Shown: positions 34,738-44,344 of the stretch, in pieces
Position numbering within the stretch: position 1 is the stretch's first letter
Layout of the letters: every line of letters begins with the position of its first letter
Assembly: GCA_963835735.1 (NCBI GenBank)
Contig: CAWIGP010000005.1
Coordinates: 372,001-436,000 of the forward strand
Length of the DNA: 64,000 bases
Reading direction: 5' to 3'
From: DASQMT01 sp963835735
GTDB lineage: Bacteria > Actinomycetota > Thermoleophilia > Solirubrobacterales > Solirubrobacteraceae
Program-made: the position numbers and the translations under genes
The notes under the pieces: generated by a model
Told to the model about the DNA's origin: nothing
What the model saw: the letters and a program-made list of their open reading frames with translations, nothing else
The model's database searches: none

Positions 34738-35769
34738 CTAGAACAGCGCGCTCGGCTCGGCGGGCGGCTCGAGACCCAGGTGCCGGTAGGCGTGCACGGT
34801 CGCACAGCGGCCCCGCGGCGTGCGCTGGAGGTAGCCGCGCTGGAGCAGGTACGGCTCGTAGACGTCCTCGATCGTGTCGGCCTCCTCGGACACCGCGACC
34901 GCGAGCGTGGAGAGCCCGACGGGACCGCCCGAGAACCGCTCGCAGATCGTGGCGAGGATCTCGCGGTCGAGCCGGTCCAGCCCGGCCGCGTCGACGCCCA
35001 TGAGGTCGAGCGCCGCGACCGCGACCGTCGCGTCGACCGCGCCGTCGCCGCGCACCTCGGCGTAGTCGCGCACGCGCTTGAGCAGACGGTTCGCGACGCG
35101 CGGGGTGCCGCGCGAGCGCTCGGCGATCGCCCGCGCGCCGGCGGCGTCGATCGACACGCCCAGCACCCCGGCGCTACGCACCACGATCCGGGTCAGCTCC
35201 GCGGGCGCGTAGAGCTCCAGGCGGTGCTGGATCCCGAAGCGGTCGCGCAGCGGGGTCGTGAGCAGGCCCGAGCGGGTCGTCGCCCCCACGAGCGTGAACG
35301 GCGGCAGGTCGAGCGTGATCACCTTGGCGCCCGGCCCGACACCGAGCGTCACCGGGAGCTGGCGGTCCTCCATCGCCGGGTAGAACGTCTCCTCCACCGC
35401 GCGCGGCAGGCGGTGGATCTCGTCGACGAAGAACACCGCGCGCGGCTCGAGGTCGGTCAGGAACGTGGCGATGTCGCCCTTGCGCTCGAGCGCCGGCCCG
35501 GCGGTCTGGACGAACGCGACGCCCAGCTCCTCGGCGACGATCCGCGCGAGGCTCGTCTTGCCAAGGCCGGGCGGGCCGGCGAGCAGGACATGGTCGAGCG
35601 CGTCGCCGCGGGCGGCGGCGGCAGCGATCGAGACGCCGAGCTGCTCGCGCAGGTCCTCCTGGCCGACGAACTCCTCCAGTCGCCTCGGGCGCAGCGTCGC
35701 GTCGAGCTCGTCGTCCGGGCGCTCGTGCGGCGTCTGGATCCGGCCGACGCCCGGCGTGCGGATGCTCAT
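34738..35769 (-). CDS. ruvB: Holliday junction branch-migration ATPase RuvB
   Basis: This 343-residue AAA+ motor has Walker A LLAGPPGLGKTSLA near residue 60, Walker B FVDEIHRLPRAVEE, sensor-1 VGATTRSGLLTTPLRDRFG and a C-terminal winged helix (TPRGRCATVHAYRHLGL). ATG 35769 overlaps the ruvA stop (ATGA). It works with RuvA to drive branch migration for RuvC. The open frame continues past this ATG only as a shadow of ruvA. Confidence 0.97.
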   Translation of the reverse strand: MSIRTPGVGRIQTPHERPDDELDATLRPRRLEEFVGQEDLREQLGVSIAAAAARGDALDHVLLAGPPGLGKTSLARIVAEELGVAFVQTAGPALERKGDIATFLTDLEPRAVFFVDEIHRLPRAVEETFYPAMEDRQLPVTLGVGPGAKVITLDLPPFTLVGATTRSGLLTTPLRDRFGIQHRLELYAPAELTRIVVRSAGVLGVSIDAAGARAIAERSRGTPRVANRLLKRVRDYAEVRGDGAVDATVAVAALDLMGVDAAGLDRLDREILATICERFSGGPVGLSTLAVAVSEEADTIEDVYEPYLLQRGYLQRTPRGRCATVHAYRHLGLEPPAEPSALF

Positions 35770-36344
35770 CGCCGCGCGCCCTTCAGGGCGTGGGCGATCA
35801 GGTCCTCGGGCGTCCCGCCGGGTGCGCCGTCGAGCAGCTGCTCCGCCTCGACCGGGGAGAAGCCGAGCCCGACGAGGCCGTCGCGGGCGAGCAGCATCGG
35901 GTCGTCGCCGCGGGCGACGACGATCGGGTCGCCGGCGGGCGCCGCGCCGACCTTCTCGCGCAGCTCGACGACGATCCGCTCGGCGGTCCGCTTGCCGATC
36001 CCTGGCACCGACTGCAGCCGCGCGGTGTCGCCCGCCGCGACCGCGGCGAGCAGTTCGCGCGGCGCCCCGCCGGAGAGCACCGCCAGCGCCACCTTCGGGC
36101 CGACCGACTGGACCCCGATCAGCATCAGGAAAAGGTCGCGCTCGGCCTCGGAGGCGAAGCCGTAGAGCTGGAGCGCATCGTCGCGGACGATCAGGTGGGT
36201 GTGCAGCGTGGCGGTCTTGCCGACCGCGGGCGTGTGGCGCAGCGTCTCCGCGGAGACGGCCAGGCGATAGCCGACGCCGGCGCAGGAGACGACGACGTGA
36301 TCGGTGCGCCGCACGGCGACCTCGCCCGATAGCAGCGCGATCAC
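35766..36344 (-). CDS. ruvA: Holliday junction DNA-binding protein RuvA
   Basis: This 192-residue RuvA begins VIALLSGEVAVRRTDHVVV. It has an OB domain, a helix-hairpin-helix domain (IGVQSVGPKVALAVLSG; SVPGIGKRTAERIVVELREK) and a C-terminal domain III that contacts RuvB (GLVGLGFSPVEAEQLL). GTG 36344 overlaps the ruvC stop (GTGA). Standard length. Confidence 0.96.
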   Translation of the reverse strand: MIALLSGEVAVRRTDHVVVSCAGVGYRLAVSAETLRHTPAVGKTATLHTHLIVRDDALQLYGFASEAERDLFLMLIGVQSVGPKVALAVLSGGAPRELLAAVAAGDTARLQSVPGIGKRTAERIVVELREKVGAAPAGDPIVVARGDDPMLLARDGLVGLGFSPVEAEQLLDGAPGGTPEDLIAHALKGARR

Positions 36345-36832
36345 GCCGCCACCGCCGCGCGCAGCGACGCGCCGTTCGCGTGGCAGATCGCGACCGCGAG
36401 CGCATCGGCGGCGTGGTCCGGGCGCGGGAGGTCGGTGAGCGCCAGCAGCCGCTGGACCATCCGCTGCACCTGGCCCTTGCCGGCGCGGCCGGAGCCGCAG
36501 ACCGCGCCCTTGATCTGCTGCGGCGTGTAGGACCAGCACCGGACCTCGCGCTGGCCGGCGGCGAGGACGATGACGCCGCGGGCCTGGCCGACCGCGAACG
36601 CCGAGCGGGCGTTCGCACCGAAGTAGAGGTCCTCGACCGCCAGTGCGTCCGGCCGGTAGTCGTCGAGCAACGCCCCCACGCGCGAGTGGATCTCGGCCAG
36701 CCGCTCGCCGGGGTCCAGCCCCGCGGCCGTCTCGATCACTCCGCCGTCGAGCGCGACCAGCCGCGAGCCGTCACGCGCGACCACGCCGTAGCCCGTGTTG
36801 GCGGTGCCGGGATCGATGCCGAGGACGACCAT
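36341..36832 (-). CDS. ruvC: Holliday junction resolvase RuvC
   Basis: This 163-residue endonuclease shows the RNase H-like acidic residues: Asp in VVLGIDPGTANTGYG (residue 7), Glu in LAVEDLYFG (near 67), and a C-terminal Asp pair in RPDHAADALAVAI (near 140). ATG 36832 begins the ruvCAB operon, whose genes overlap by four bases each. YebC, often just upstream of ruvC, is displaced to 39074-39823 here. Confidence 0.96.
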   Translation of the reverse strand: MVVLGIDPGTANTGYGVVARDGSRLVALDGGVIETAAGLDPGERLAEIHSRVGALLDDYRPDALAVEDLYFGANARSAFAVGQARGVIVLAAGQREVRCWSYTPQQIKGAVCGSGRAGKGQVQRMVQRLLALTDLPRPDHAADALAVAICHANGASLRAAVAA

Positions 36833-36879
36833 TGCGGAGGGGATTCTGCGGCCCGGCCCGGACGCCTTCCTGCGTGTGA

Positions 36880-36900
36880 CTCCCGGAGCGCAGGCGGGAG
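36880..36900. repeat. Short hairpin repeat, copy 1
   Basis: A CTCCCG arm, a nine-base loop GAGCGCAGG, and a CGGGAG arm. The identical 21-bp sequence recurs at 60840-60860. Here it lies between two divergent genes where a terminator would not be expected. Confidence 0.6.
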
Positions 36901-36992
36901 GCTGCCCGGGAAGAGGCCGCGTAGCGCGACACGGTCAGCCGGACGCCGAGCACCGGAAACGATCTCCCAACACCGCCGCCGGGGCCGGACCG

Positions 36993-36998
36993 TACCGT
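36993..36998 (+). promoter_or_regulatory. -10 box TACCGT of the phosphoesterase gene
   Basis: Seven nucleotides before ATG 37006. No ribosome site separates them, so a leaderless message is predicted. Confidence 0.45.
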
Positions 36999-37005
36999 GC
37001 GCGCC

Positions 37006-37971
37006 ATGCGTCCTCACACGACCACCCGCCGCCGCTTCCTGGCCGGCGCCGGCGCCGCGACCGCCGGCGCGGCGCTGGCAGGAACGCCAGGAGCGGCGCT
37101 CGCGCACGGCGGCCGCCGCCGCGGCAGCATCCGCATCCTGCACTTCACGGACCCGCACGTCACACCGGGCATCCCCCGCTCCGAGCCCGAGACCAAGCGC
37201 GCGCTGAAGCTCGGGCTCAGGTACCGGCCCGACCTGATCGTCCAGGGCGGTGACGCGATCTACGACGCGCTGTTCGCCGACAAGGCCGACACGCTGGCGC
37301 AGTGGGAGGCCCACCGGCGCATCTGGGACCCGGTCCGTACGCCGGTCGCCCACGTGGTCGGCAATCACGATTGCTGGACGGGCCAAGACTCCGAGGGCGA
37401 CCCGCTCGGCGGCAAGGTGCTGACGCTGCAGCAGTTCGGCCTGTCCAAGGGCTACTACGCGATGCGGCTCGGCGCCTGGAAGCTGATCGTGCTCGACTCG
37501 ATCGAGCTGACGGGCGGCGGCAGCTACGTGGGGCGGCTGGGGGACGAGCAGACCGCGTGGCTGAAGCAGGAGCTGGCCGCCACGCCCGAGTGGATGCACG
37601 TGGTGCTCGCTTCGCACATCCCGATCCAGACCGCGCTGCCGTTCACCGACTCCGGGCTGCGCAACGACGACGGGTCGTTCACCGTCCCCGGCGGCTGGGG
37701 CGTCCACTCGGACCTGCCGGAGATCAACGAGATCCTGCTCGACCACCTCAACGTGCGGCTGGCGCTCAGCGGCCACAACCACGTGCGCGACGACATCACC
37801 TACAACACCGTCCGCTTCGGCTGCGGCGGCGCGGTGAGCGGGAACTGGTGGGACGAGGCCGATCCCGGCTACCGCGACACGCCGCCCGGTTTCGCGGTCG
37901 TCGACCTCGAGCGCGACGGCTCGTCCGAGATCCACTTCTGGGCTATCGCTAGTCCGGCGAGGTCGCGGTGA
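37006..37971 (+). CDS. Tat-exported calcineurin-like metallophosphoesterase
   Basis: This 321-residue protein has a twin-arginine signal (TTRRRFLAGAGAATAGAALAG). The binuclear-metal motifs of calcineurin-like phosphoesterases follow in order: HFTDPHV (Asp-X-His), GGDAIYD, VVGNHDCW (Asn-His), ASHIP and SGHNHV. It should act outside the cytoplasm on phosphodiesters or phosphomonoesters, and the natural substrate is unknown. ATG 37006 is favoured over the in-frame GTG at 36997. It is divergent from ruvC. Confidence 0.88.
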   Translation: MRPHTTTRRRFLAGAGAATAGAALAGTPGAALAHGGRRRGSIRILHFTDPHVTPGIPRSEPETKRALKLGLRYRPDLIVQGGDAIYDALFADKADTLAQWEAHRRIWDPVRTPVAHVVGNHDCWTGQDSEGDPLGGKVLTLQQFGLSKGYYAMRLGAWKLIVLDSIELTGGGSYVGRLGDEQTAWLKQELAATPEWMHVVLASHIPIQTALPFTDSGLRNDDGSFTVPGGWGVHSDLPEINEILLDHLNVRLALSGHNHVRDDITYNTVRFGCGGAVSGNWWDEADPGYRDTPPGFAVVDLERDGSSEIHFWAIASPARSR

Positions 37972-38060
37972 CCGGCGACGGAGGCTGCTCGGCCGGACGC
38001 GGCTCGACGCGGAAGCCGGACGCCGAGCTCGGAGCGTCACCGATCCGTATCGTGGAGAGC

Positions 38061-39077
38061 ATGCGTCTCAGCGTGCTCGACCAGTCGCCGATCTCCGCGG
38101 GCTCGACGGGCGCGCAGGCGCTCGCGAACACGCTCGACCTCGCGCGGCTCGCCGACGAGCTCGGCTACCACCGCTACTGGGTGGCCGAGCACCACGGCGG
38201 GACGATGCTCGCCGGGCCCGCGCCGGAGGTGCTGATCGGGCCGCTGGCCGCCGCGACCGAGCGGATCCGCGTCGGCAGCGGCGGCGTCATGCTCCCCCAC
38301 TACAGCCCGCTCAAGGTGGCCGAGAGCTTCAGCCTGCTCAGCGGCCTGTACCCCGGCCGGATCGACCTCGGCCTCGGCCGCGCCGCGGGCACCGACCCGC
38401 TCACCACCTACGCGCTGCAGCGCGACCGCCGCCAGGCCGCGCCCGACGACTTCCCCGCGCAGCTCGCCGAGCTGCTCGCCTACCTGGAGGACAGGCTGCC
38501 GCCCGACCACGTGTTCGCGCACCTGGCCCGCGCGCTGCCCGGCCTGCCCGAGGCGCCCGAGCCGTGGCTGCTCGGCTCTTCGCCGCAGAGCGCGATCTGG
38601 GCGGCGGAGCTGGGCCTCCCCTACGCGTTCGCCGACTTCATCAACCGCGACGGCGCGGCGATCGCGACCGACTACCAGCGGCGCTTCGACCCGGGCGTCC
38701 GGCTCGCCGCGCCGCGCACGATCGTCGCGACCTGGGCGCTCGCGGCCGACACCGAGGAGGAGGCGTGGCGCCTGACCGCGTCGAGCCGAATGGCGATGAA
38801 GCTGCTGCGCCGCGGCCGCCTGATCCCGATCCCGCCCGTCGAGCAGGCGCTGCACTTCCTGGCGTCCGAGAACGAGGAGCTGATCGGGGGCACGCGCCGG
38901 ATCACGGCCGGCACGCCGGAGCAGGTGCGAGCCGGGATCGAGACGATCGCCCAGCAGTACGGCGCCGACGAGGTGATCGTCGTGACGATCACCTTCGACC
39001 ACGCCGCACGCCGCCGTTCCTATGAGCTGCTGGCCGATGCCTTCGGCCTCAGCGCCGGGCTACCCCGCGCCGCCTAA
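38061..39077 (+). CDS. Luciferase-like (LLM class) flavin oxidoreductase, MsnO8-type
   Basis: This 338-residue TIM-barrel flavoprotein starts RLSVLDQSPISAGSTGAQAL, typical of the MsnO8 subgroup. Other marks are YHRYWVAEHHGG, RIRVGSGGVMLPHYSPLKVAE and LGLGRAAGTDPLT. It should use FMNH2 or F420H2. ATG 38061 has GGAGA upstream. An in-frame GTG at 37968 overlaps the previous stop but adds 31 residues unlike the family. Its stop overlaps that of convergent yebC. Substrate unknown. Confidence 0.88.
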   Translation: MRLSVLDQSPISAGSTGAQALANTLDLARLADELGYHRYWVAEHHGGTMLAGPAPEVLIGPLAAATERIRVGSGGVMLPHYSPLKVAESFSLLSGLYPGRIDLGLGRAAGTDPLTTYALQRDRRQAAPDDFPAQLAELLAYLEDRLPPDHVFAHLARALPGLPEAPEPWLLGSSPQSAIWAAELGLPYAFADFINRDGAAIATDYQRRFDPGVRLAAPRTIVATWALAADTEEEAWRLTASSRMAMKLLRRGRLIPIPPVEQALHFLASENEELIGGTRRITAGTPEQVRAGIETIAQQYGADEVIVVTITFDHAARRRSYELLADAFGLSAGLPRAA

Positions 39078-39823
39078 CCGGCGACGCGCTCGAGCACCTC
39101 GGCGTCGACGTCGAAGTTCGCGTGCACCGCGTCGACGTCGTCGAGCTCCTCCAGCCCGTCGATCAGCCGCAGCAGCTTGGTCGCGCCCTCCTCGTCGAGC
39201 TCCACGCGCGTCTTCGGGACCTGGGCGACCTCGGCGCTCTCGACCTCGATCCCGGCCTTGTCGAGCGCTGCGCGCACGGCCGCGAGGTCCGACGGCTCAC
39301 ACGTGATCTCGAACATGTCGTCGTCGGTCCCGATGTCCTCCGCGCCGGCGTCGATCGCGACCATCAGGTCGTCCTCGGAGTAGCGCGCGGAGTCGACCAC
39401 CACGACGCCCTTCTTGTCGAACAGATAGGCGACCGAGCCGGGCTCGCCGAGGTTCCCGTTGTGCTTCGAGAACGTGTGGCGGACCTCCGAGCCGGTGCGG
39501 TTGCGGTTCTCGGTCGTCGCCTCGACGAGGATCGCGATGCCGCCCGGGCCGTAGCCCTCGTACGTGACCGCCTCCAGCGCCTCGGCGTCGCCGCCTTCGC
39601 CGGTGCCCTTGGCGATCGCGCGCTCGATGTTGTCCTTGGGCATCGAGGCGTCCCGGGCCTTCTGCACGGCAAGCCCCAGCGCCGGGTTGCCGTCGACGTC
39701 GCCGCCGCCCTCCTTCGCAGCCACCGTGATGGCGCGCGCGAGCTTGGTGAACAGCTTGCCGCGGCGGGCATCGACGATCGCCTTCTTGTGCTTGATCCCA
39801 GCCCACTTGGAGTGTCCGGCCAT
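39074..39823 (-). CDS. yebC: YebC/PmpR-family transcription/translation factor
   Basis: This 249-residue protein begins AGHSKWAGIKHKKAIVDARRGK, the family hallmark. It continues with ARDASMPKDNIERAIAKGTGE, YEGYGPGGIAILVEATTENRNRT and GSVAYLFDKKGV. YebC proteins act as regulators and, in recent work, help ribosomes through difficult peptide sequences. ATG 39823 is 8 nt after TAGAAT. An upstream in-frame extension overlaps that promoter and is rejected. It is convergent with the luciferase-like gene. Confidence 0.95.
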   Translation of the reverse strand: MAGHSKWAGIKHKKAIVDARRGKLFTKLARAITVAAKEGGGDVDGNPALGLAVQKARDASMPKDNIERAIAKGTGEGGDAEALEAVTYEGYGPGGIAILVEATTENRNRTGSEVRHTFSKHNGNLGEPGSVAYLFDKKGVVVVDSARYSEDDLMVAIDAGAEDIGTDDDMFEITCEPSDLAAVRAALDKAGIEVESAEVAQVPKTRVELDEEGATKLLRLIDGLEELDDVDAVHANFDVDAEVLERVAG

Positions 39824-39831
39824 GGCGGCCG

Positions 39832-39837
39832 ATTCTA
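39832..39837 (-). promoter_or_regulatory. -10 box TAGAAT of yebC
   Basis: The box is eight nucleotides before the ATG and overlaps the stop of the upstream nucleotidyltransferase gene, so yebC has its own leaderless promoter. Confidence 0.55.
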
Positions 39838-40539
39838 CTTCCACGGGGCGTCGCCGGACGCCCACAGGTCGTTCAGCTGCACGGCGTCCTTATAGGTGTC
39901 CATGCACGCCCAGAAGCCCTCGTGCCGGTACGCGTGCAGCGCTCCGGCGGCCGCGAGATCCTCCAGCGGCTCGCGCTCGAGCACGGCGTCGGGCCGGAGG
40001 CGCGCGGTGAAGCCGGGTTCGCAGAGGAAGAAGCCGCCGTTGATCCAGTGCTCGGCGCGCGGCTTCTCGCGGAAGCCGGTGACGCGGTCCTGCGCATCGA
40101 GCACGGCCACGCCGAACGGCAGCTCGGGACGGACCACCGTCATCGTCACGAGCGCGCCGGCGGCCGCGTGGGCGCCCGACAGCGCGGCGAGGTCGATGTC
40201 GGCGACGCCGTCGCCGTAGGTGGCGAAGAACGGCGCTCCGTCGAGGCGATCCGCGACGGCGTGGATGCGGCCGCCGGTGGGTGTGTCGATGCCGGTGTCG
40301 ACGGTTTCCACGCGCAGGCCGTCCGGCCAGGTCGCCGCCGCCGCGAACTCCATGACCAGATCCGACCGGTACCCGGTGAGCAGTAGCACGTGCTCGACTC
40401 CCTGGCGCGCGTAGAGCGAGACCACGTGCCAGACGATCGGCAGCCCTCCGACCTCGACGAGCGGCTTGGGGATCGCCCGGGCGTGCTCCTGCAGGCGAGT
40501 GCCGCGCCCGCCGCAGAGGATCACCGCCGTCTCGATCAC
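39835..40539 (-). CDS. Sugar-phosphate nucleotidyltransferase (RfbF-like)
   Basis: This 234-residue nucleotidyltransferase has the activating loop VILCGGRGTRLQEHARAIPKPLVEVGG (residues about 5-31), metal Asp in FATYGDGVADIDLA, and GFREKPRAEHWINGGFFLCEP. The pattern is closest to glucose-1-phosphate cytidylyltransferase. It would make an NDP-sugar for surface polysaccharide, but no dehydratase or glycosyltransferase is next to it. GTG 40539 overlaps the PhzF-like stop (GTGA). It is the last gene of a three-gene operon. Confidence 0.85.
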   Translation of the reverse strand: MIETAVILCGGRGTRLQEHARAIPKPLVEVGGLPIVWHVVSLYARQGVEHVLLLTGYRSDLVMEFAAAATWPDGLRVETVDTGIDTPTGGRIHAVADRLDGAPFFATYGDGVADIDLAALSGAHAAAGALVTMTVVRPELPFGVAVLDAQDRVTGFREKPRAEHWINGGFFLCEPGFTARLRPDAVLEREPLEDLAAAGALHAYRHEGFWACMDTYKDAVQLNDLWASGDAPWK

Positions 40540-41207
40540 GGCTCGAGGCTGCGCTCGCCGACGAGCGCGACCCTTCCGCCGACCGCGACGGTCCCGTCGC
40601 CGCCGGGCCGCGAGCGCAGCTCGGAGCCCTCGCCCTGCCGGATCACGATCTCGCGCCCGATCAGCGCGCCGAGTTGGAGCGCTGCGGCACCGGTCGCTTC
40701 GTCCTCCTCGATCCCGATGCCGTTCGGGAACACACGCGCGCGTACCCGGCCGGCGGCCTCGTCCTCCCACGCCCACACGGCAAGTACCGCGTCGCCGCCG
40801 GGGGCGGCGAACGCGTCGACATCCGCCGGGCTCTCCAGCCGCCGGATCTCGTACATCCGCGCCCACTCCTCGCGCGCACGGATCCACGTCAGCTCGCCCT
40901 CCACCCAGGTCGGCACGTCACCGGCCGGCGGGCGCAGGACGCCGACCGGTGTGCCGGCGTGCGCGAGCAGCCACGACGTGCCGACGAGCGGGTGGCCGGC
41001 GAGCGGCAGCTCGACCGCCGGCGTGAAGATGCGCAGCGCGCCGGTCGCGGCGTCGTCCACGAACACGGTCTCGGAGAAGCCGAGGTCGGCCGCGATCGCC
41101 TGGCGCCGGTCCGGTGGGACGGCGGCGCCGTCGAGGATGACGCCGAGCGGGTTCCCGCCGCCGCCGTCGGGTCCGAGGAACACGCGCAGCGTGTGCAGGG
41201 TGGTCAT
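40536..41207 (-). CDS. PhzF-family epimerase/isomerase-like protein
   Basis: This 223-residue protein has the PhzF fold signature TLHTLRVFLGPDGGGGNPLGVIL at the N-terminus, an FSETVFVDD segment with the usual catalytic Glu region, and ELPLAGHPLVGTSWLL. PhzF members isomerise small acids. It is shorter than the usual 260-300 residues, lacking part of the C-terminal half. Start ATG 41207 overlaps the LOG stop. Confidence 0.82.
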   Translation of the reverse strand: MTTLHTLRVFLGPDGGGGNPLGVILDGAAVPPDRRQAIAADLGFSETVFVDDAATGALRIFTPAVELPLAGHPLVGTSWLLAHAGTPVGVLRPPAGDVPTWVEGELTWIRAREEWARMYEIRRLESPADVDAFAAPGGDAVLAVWAWEDEAAGRVRARVFPNGIGIEEDEATGAAALQLGALIGREIVIRQGEGSELRSRPGGDGTVAVGGRVALVGERSLEP

Positions 41208-41785
41208 GTCGCCGAGCGGTCGATCCACTTCGTGCGCACCGGCGGACGCCAGCCCCGGAACGCGTCGATCAGCGCCTCCGCCCGTCGCTCGACCAGCAAC
41301 ATCCCGCGGTGCTCGGCGGTGAGGAAGCGCTCCTGCACCGCGTGGTCGAGGAACGCCGCGAGCTGCGCGTAGTAGCCGCGCACGTCGAGCAGGCCGAGCG
41401 GCTTTGAGTGCAGCCCGAGCTGGGTCCAGGTGTAGACCTCGAAGAGCTCGTCCAGTGTCCCCGTCCCGCCCGGCAGCGCGATGAAACCGTCGGCGAGGTC
41501 CGCCATCAGCGCCTTGCGCTCGTGCATCGTGCCGACGACGCGCAGGTCGCTCACGCCCGTATGGGCGATCTCACGCTCCACGAGGGCCTGCGGGATCACG
41601 CCGACGACCTCGCCGCCGGACTCGAGCGCGGAGTCCGCCAGCACTCCCATCAGGCCAACGTGAGCGCCGCCGTACACGAGGCCGATGCCCCGCTCGGCCA
41701 GTGAGCGGCCCAGCTCGCGCGCCGCCTCCGCGTAGTCGGGGTGGGCGCCGGGACTCGAGCCCGAGAAGACGCAGAGACGGTCCAC
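41204..41785 (-). CDS. LOG-family nucleoside-monophosphate phosphoribohydrolase
   Basis: This 193-residue protein has a Rossmann-like fold (VCVFSGSSPG-type start, VYGGAHVGLMGVLAD) and the catalytic PGGTGTLDELFEVYTW near residue 105. Family members cleave cytokinin riboside monophosphates or related nucleotides. GTG 41785 lies 8 nt after TAAGCT, so the message is probably leaderless. It is the first gene of the operon LOG-PhzF-nucleotidyltransferase. In bacteria without cytokinins the physiological substrate is uncertain. Confidence 0.9.
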   Translation of the reverse strand: MDRLCVFSGSSPGAHPDYAEAARELGRSLAERGIGLVYGGAHVGLMGVLADSALESGGEVVGVIPQALVEREIAHTGVSDLRVVGTMHERKALMADLADGFIALPGGTGTLDELFEVYTWTQLGLHSKPLGLLDVRGYYAQLAAFLDHAVQERFLTAEHRGMLLVERRAEALIDAFRGWRPPVRTKWIDRSAT

Positions 41786-41793
41786 CGCGCGAC

Positions 41794-41799
41794 AGCTTA
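41794..41799 (-). promoter_or_regulatory. -10 box TAAGCT of the LOG operon
   Basis: It lies eight nucleotides before GTG 41785. The -35 of the divergent sugar operon begins 10 bp further on, so the two promoters are nearly back to back. Confidence 0.55.
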
Positions 41800-41809
41800 G
41801 GGGAATCGC

Positions 41810-41839
41810 TTGACAATCCGCCCGGTCGCGCGCTAACGA
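41810..41839 (+). promoter_or_regulatory. Promoter of the GH172-sugar importer operon
   Basis: TTGACA (41810-41815), an 18-bp spacer, then TAACGA (41834-41839). It is the best sigma-70-type promoter in the window. Transcription should start just inside the downstream operators. Confidence 0.7.
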
Positions 41840-41866
41840 TGTAATCGGTTGCTGAAATCGATTTCT
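41840..41866 (+). promoter_or_regulatory. Two abutting LacI-family operators
   Basis: TGTAATCGGTTGCT (41840-41853) and TGAAATCGATTTCT (41853-41866) both match the LacI-family pattern TGnAAnCGnTTnC. They share one base and are centred 13 bp apart, directly after the -10 box and before the ribosome site GGGAGG (41868-41873). A repressor here would block initiation. The operon encodes its own LacI protein. Confidence 0.75.
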
Positions 41867-41882
41867 CGGGAGGCGAAATCAG

Positions 41883-44344
41883 GTGCCGAGCCGGTCCAAG
41901 CGGGTTGTCAGGGGTTGTTTTGTGGCGATCTTCACGCTCGCCGCGGCGGCGTTGTTCGCCCTGCCGATGCCCGCGTCGGCCGATCCCGGCACCGTCGGCT
42001 GGGAGACGCTGCGAAGGCTGGACCGGCTGCCGGAGCTGAGCACGGGCTCGCGCACGCTGCAGTCCTCGAGCTTCGACCGGACGGGCGGCAACGACGACGG
42101 CTTCGAGGGCACGTACTCGTGCCTGCGCCAGACCGCCGACGGCTGCGTGATCGCCGAGCACGAGGGCGCGGGCGAGATCGACGCGATCTGGTTCACGCGC
42201 GACGAGGGCGACGTCACCCGCACCGGCGACATCACGATCGAGCTCGACGGGGAGACCGTGCTGGACGCGCCGCTGCAGGACGTCGTGAACGGCGAGCTCG
42301 GCGCGCCGTTCACGTTCCCGCTGATCGCCAATGCCGACCAGAGCTCGGGCGGCGTGGTGATCCGGGTCCCGATGCCGTTCCGCGAGCGCATGCGCGTCAC
42401 CGTCGGCAGCAACCCGCTCTTCCACCACGTCACGTACCGGGCGTTCGCCGACGCCGAAGGCATCAGGACGTTCGACCCCTCCGACCCGGCGCAGGACGTC
42501 GTCGACCGGATGCGCGGCTGGGGCCAGGGCGACCCGAAGCCGCCCGCGCAGGGCGCCCGGACCACCGAGCGCAGCTTCGGCCTGGCGCCCGGCGCCTCGA
42601 CGACGCTGGCCCGGCTGGACGGGCCTGGCTCGATCTCGGCGCTGCAGCTGCGCCTGCCCCAGCTCGTCGCGCCGACGCCGGGCGTCGAGGCGACCGACGA
42701 CGGACGCGCGTTCGCGGGAGCTGACGCGCTGAGCGAGTTCACGGCCGCGATCGACCCGGCCAACGACGGCGTGCGCATCACGCGGCGCTTCGACTCCGGC
42801 ATCGGCAACCAGCGCGTGCGCGTGCTCGTCGACGGGCAGCCTGCCGGCGAGTGGTCGCCGATCCCCGCCGCCGGCGGCTGGCGCGACCAGGTCGTCGACG
42901 TGCCCGCGGCCCTGACGGCCGGCAAGTCGCGGATCACGATCCGCAACGAGTACGTCTCGTCGGACCTCGACTTCAACGAGTTCACCTACTGGGTCGACTC
43001 CCGGGTGGGCGGCGCTTACCAGCGCACCGACACCATGGATCTCGGCTCCGAGCATCCCGCCGAGGAGGCGGCGCACGGCTACCGCATCGTCGGCCAGAAG
43101 TGGCAGGGCGTTCGCACGTTCCGCTACCCGCCGACCGGCGACCCGGACGCGATCGGGGCGTCCGACGACATCCTGCGCGACGCGCGCGTGCGGATCACCT
43201 TCGACGGACGTCGCACGGTCGACGCGCCCGTCGGCGAGTACTTCGGCAGCGGCCTCGGCGACTACGCCGTGCGCTCGTTGATGTTCTCGCTCGACCCCGA
43301 GGGCTGGAGCTCGAGCTGGTGGCCGATGCCGTACCGCTCGCGCGCCACGGTCGAGCTGTTCAACGGCTCCGGGTCCGCGATCGCCGGGGCGCAGGCACGG
43401 GTCACGGCAGCGCGGTCGGAGGCCGCGGGCCGGGCGCTCGCACGCGGCGAGACGGGCCACTTCCACGCCACCTCGAACGCCGACGACACGCTCCGCAACC
43501 GCGACTTCCTCTTCCTGGACGCCCGGGCGCGCGGCAAGTTCGTCGGCGTCTCGCACACGATGACCGACGGGCCGGGCTGGCGCGGCTACCTCGAGGGCGA
43601 CGAGCGCGTGCACGTCGACGGCTCGCGCAGCCCGGCGCTGCACGGCACCGGGACCGAGGACTTCTATGAGAGCGGCTGGTACTTCAACCGCGGCACTTAC
43701 TCGAATCCGCTGACCGGTGAGCCCGGCTATGAGACCGCCGGCTTCGGCTGCCGCGCGGTGTGCGACGGGACCTTCCGCCTGATGCTCACCGACGCGGTCC
43801 CGTTCGCGCGCTCGCTGCGCTTCGGGATCGAGCACGGTCCGGCCAACGACGTCGACGCGTTCTACTCGTCGACCGCGTTCTGGTACGGCCGCGACGGCGA
43901 CGGGCTGCGCGAGACCGATGCGGTCGACGTCGGCGAGCCCGCGAGCGAAGCGGCGCACGGCTACAGCGGCGGCGGCGACGTCGTCCGCCTGGACGCGGCC
44001 TTCGAGGGCGACGACGACGGCGTCTTCGTGCGCGATCGCGGCCGCGCGACGTCGGAGCCCGTGCGGTTCCGGCTCGAGGTCGGCCGCGGGAACGCCGGGG
44101 TGATCGTGCGCCGGCTGTCCGACCAGGCCAACGGCTATCAGGCGGCCGACGTCAAGGTCGACGGGCGCGACGCCGGCACGTGGCTGCAGCCGCTGCGCAA
44201 CACCTCGCTGCGCTGGCTCGAGGACGACTACGAGCTGCCGCCGCGGCTGACCGAGGGCAAGCGCACGATCACCGTCGAGCTGGCGCCGCGGTCCGGCGCG
44301 CCGGCCTGGCACGCCGCCCGCTACACGGCGCTGGCGCGAACGTC

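Noticed and set aside
38061..38061. Upstream GTG start at 37968 for the luciferase-like gene
   Set aside because: It would add 31 residues unlike the family. The family's start RLSVLDQSP follows ATG 38061 with a ribosome site.
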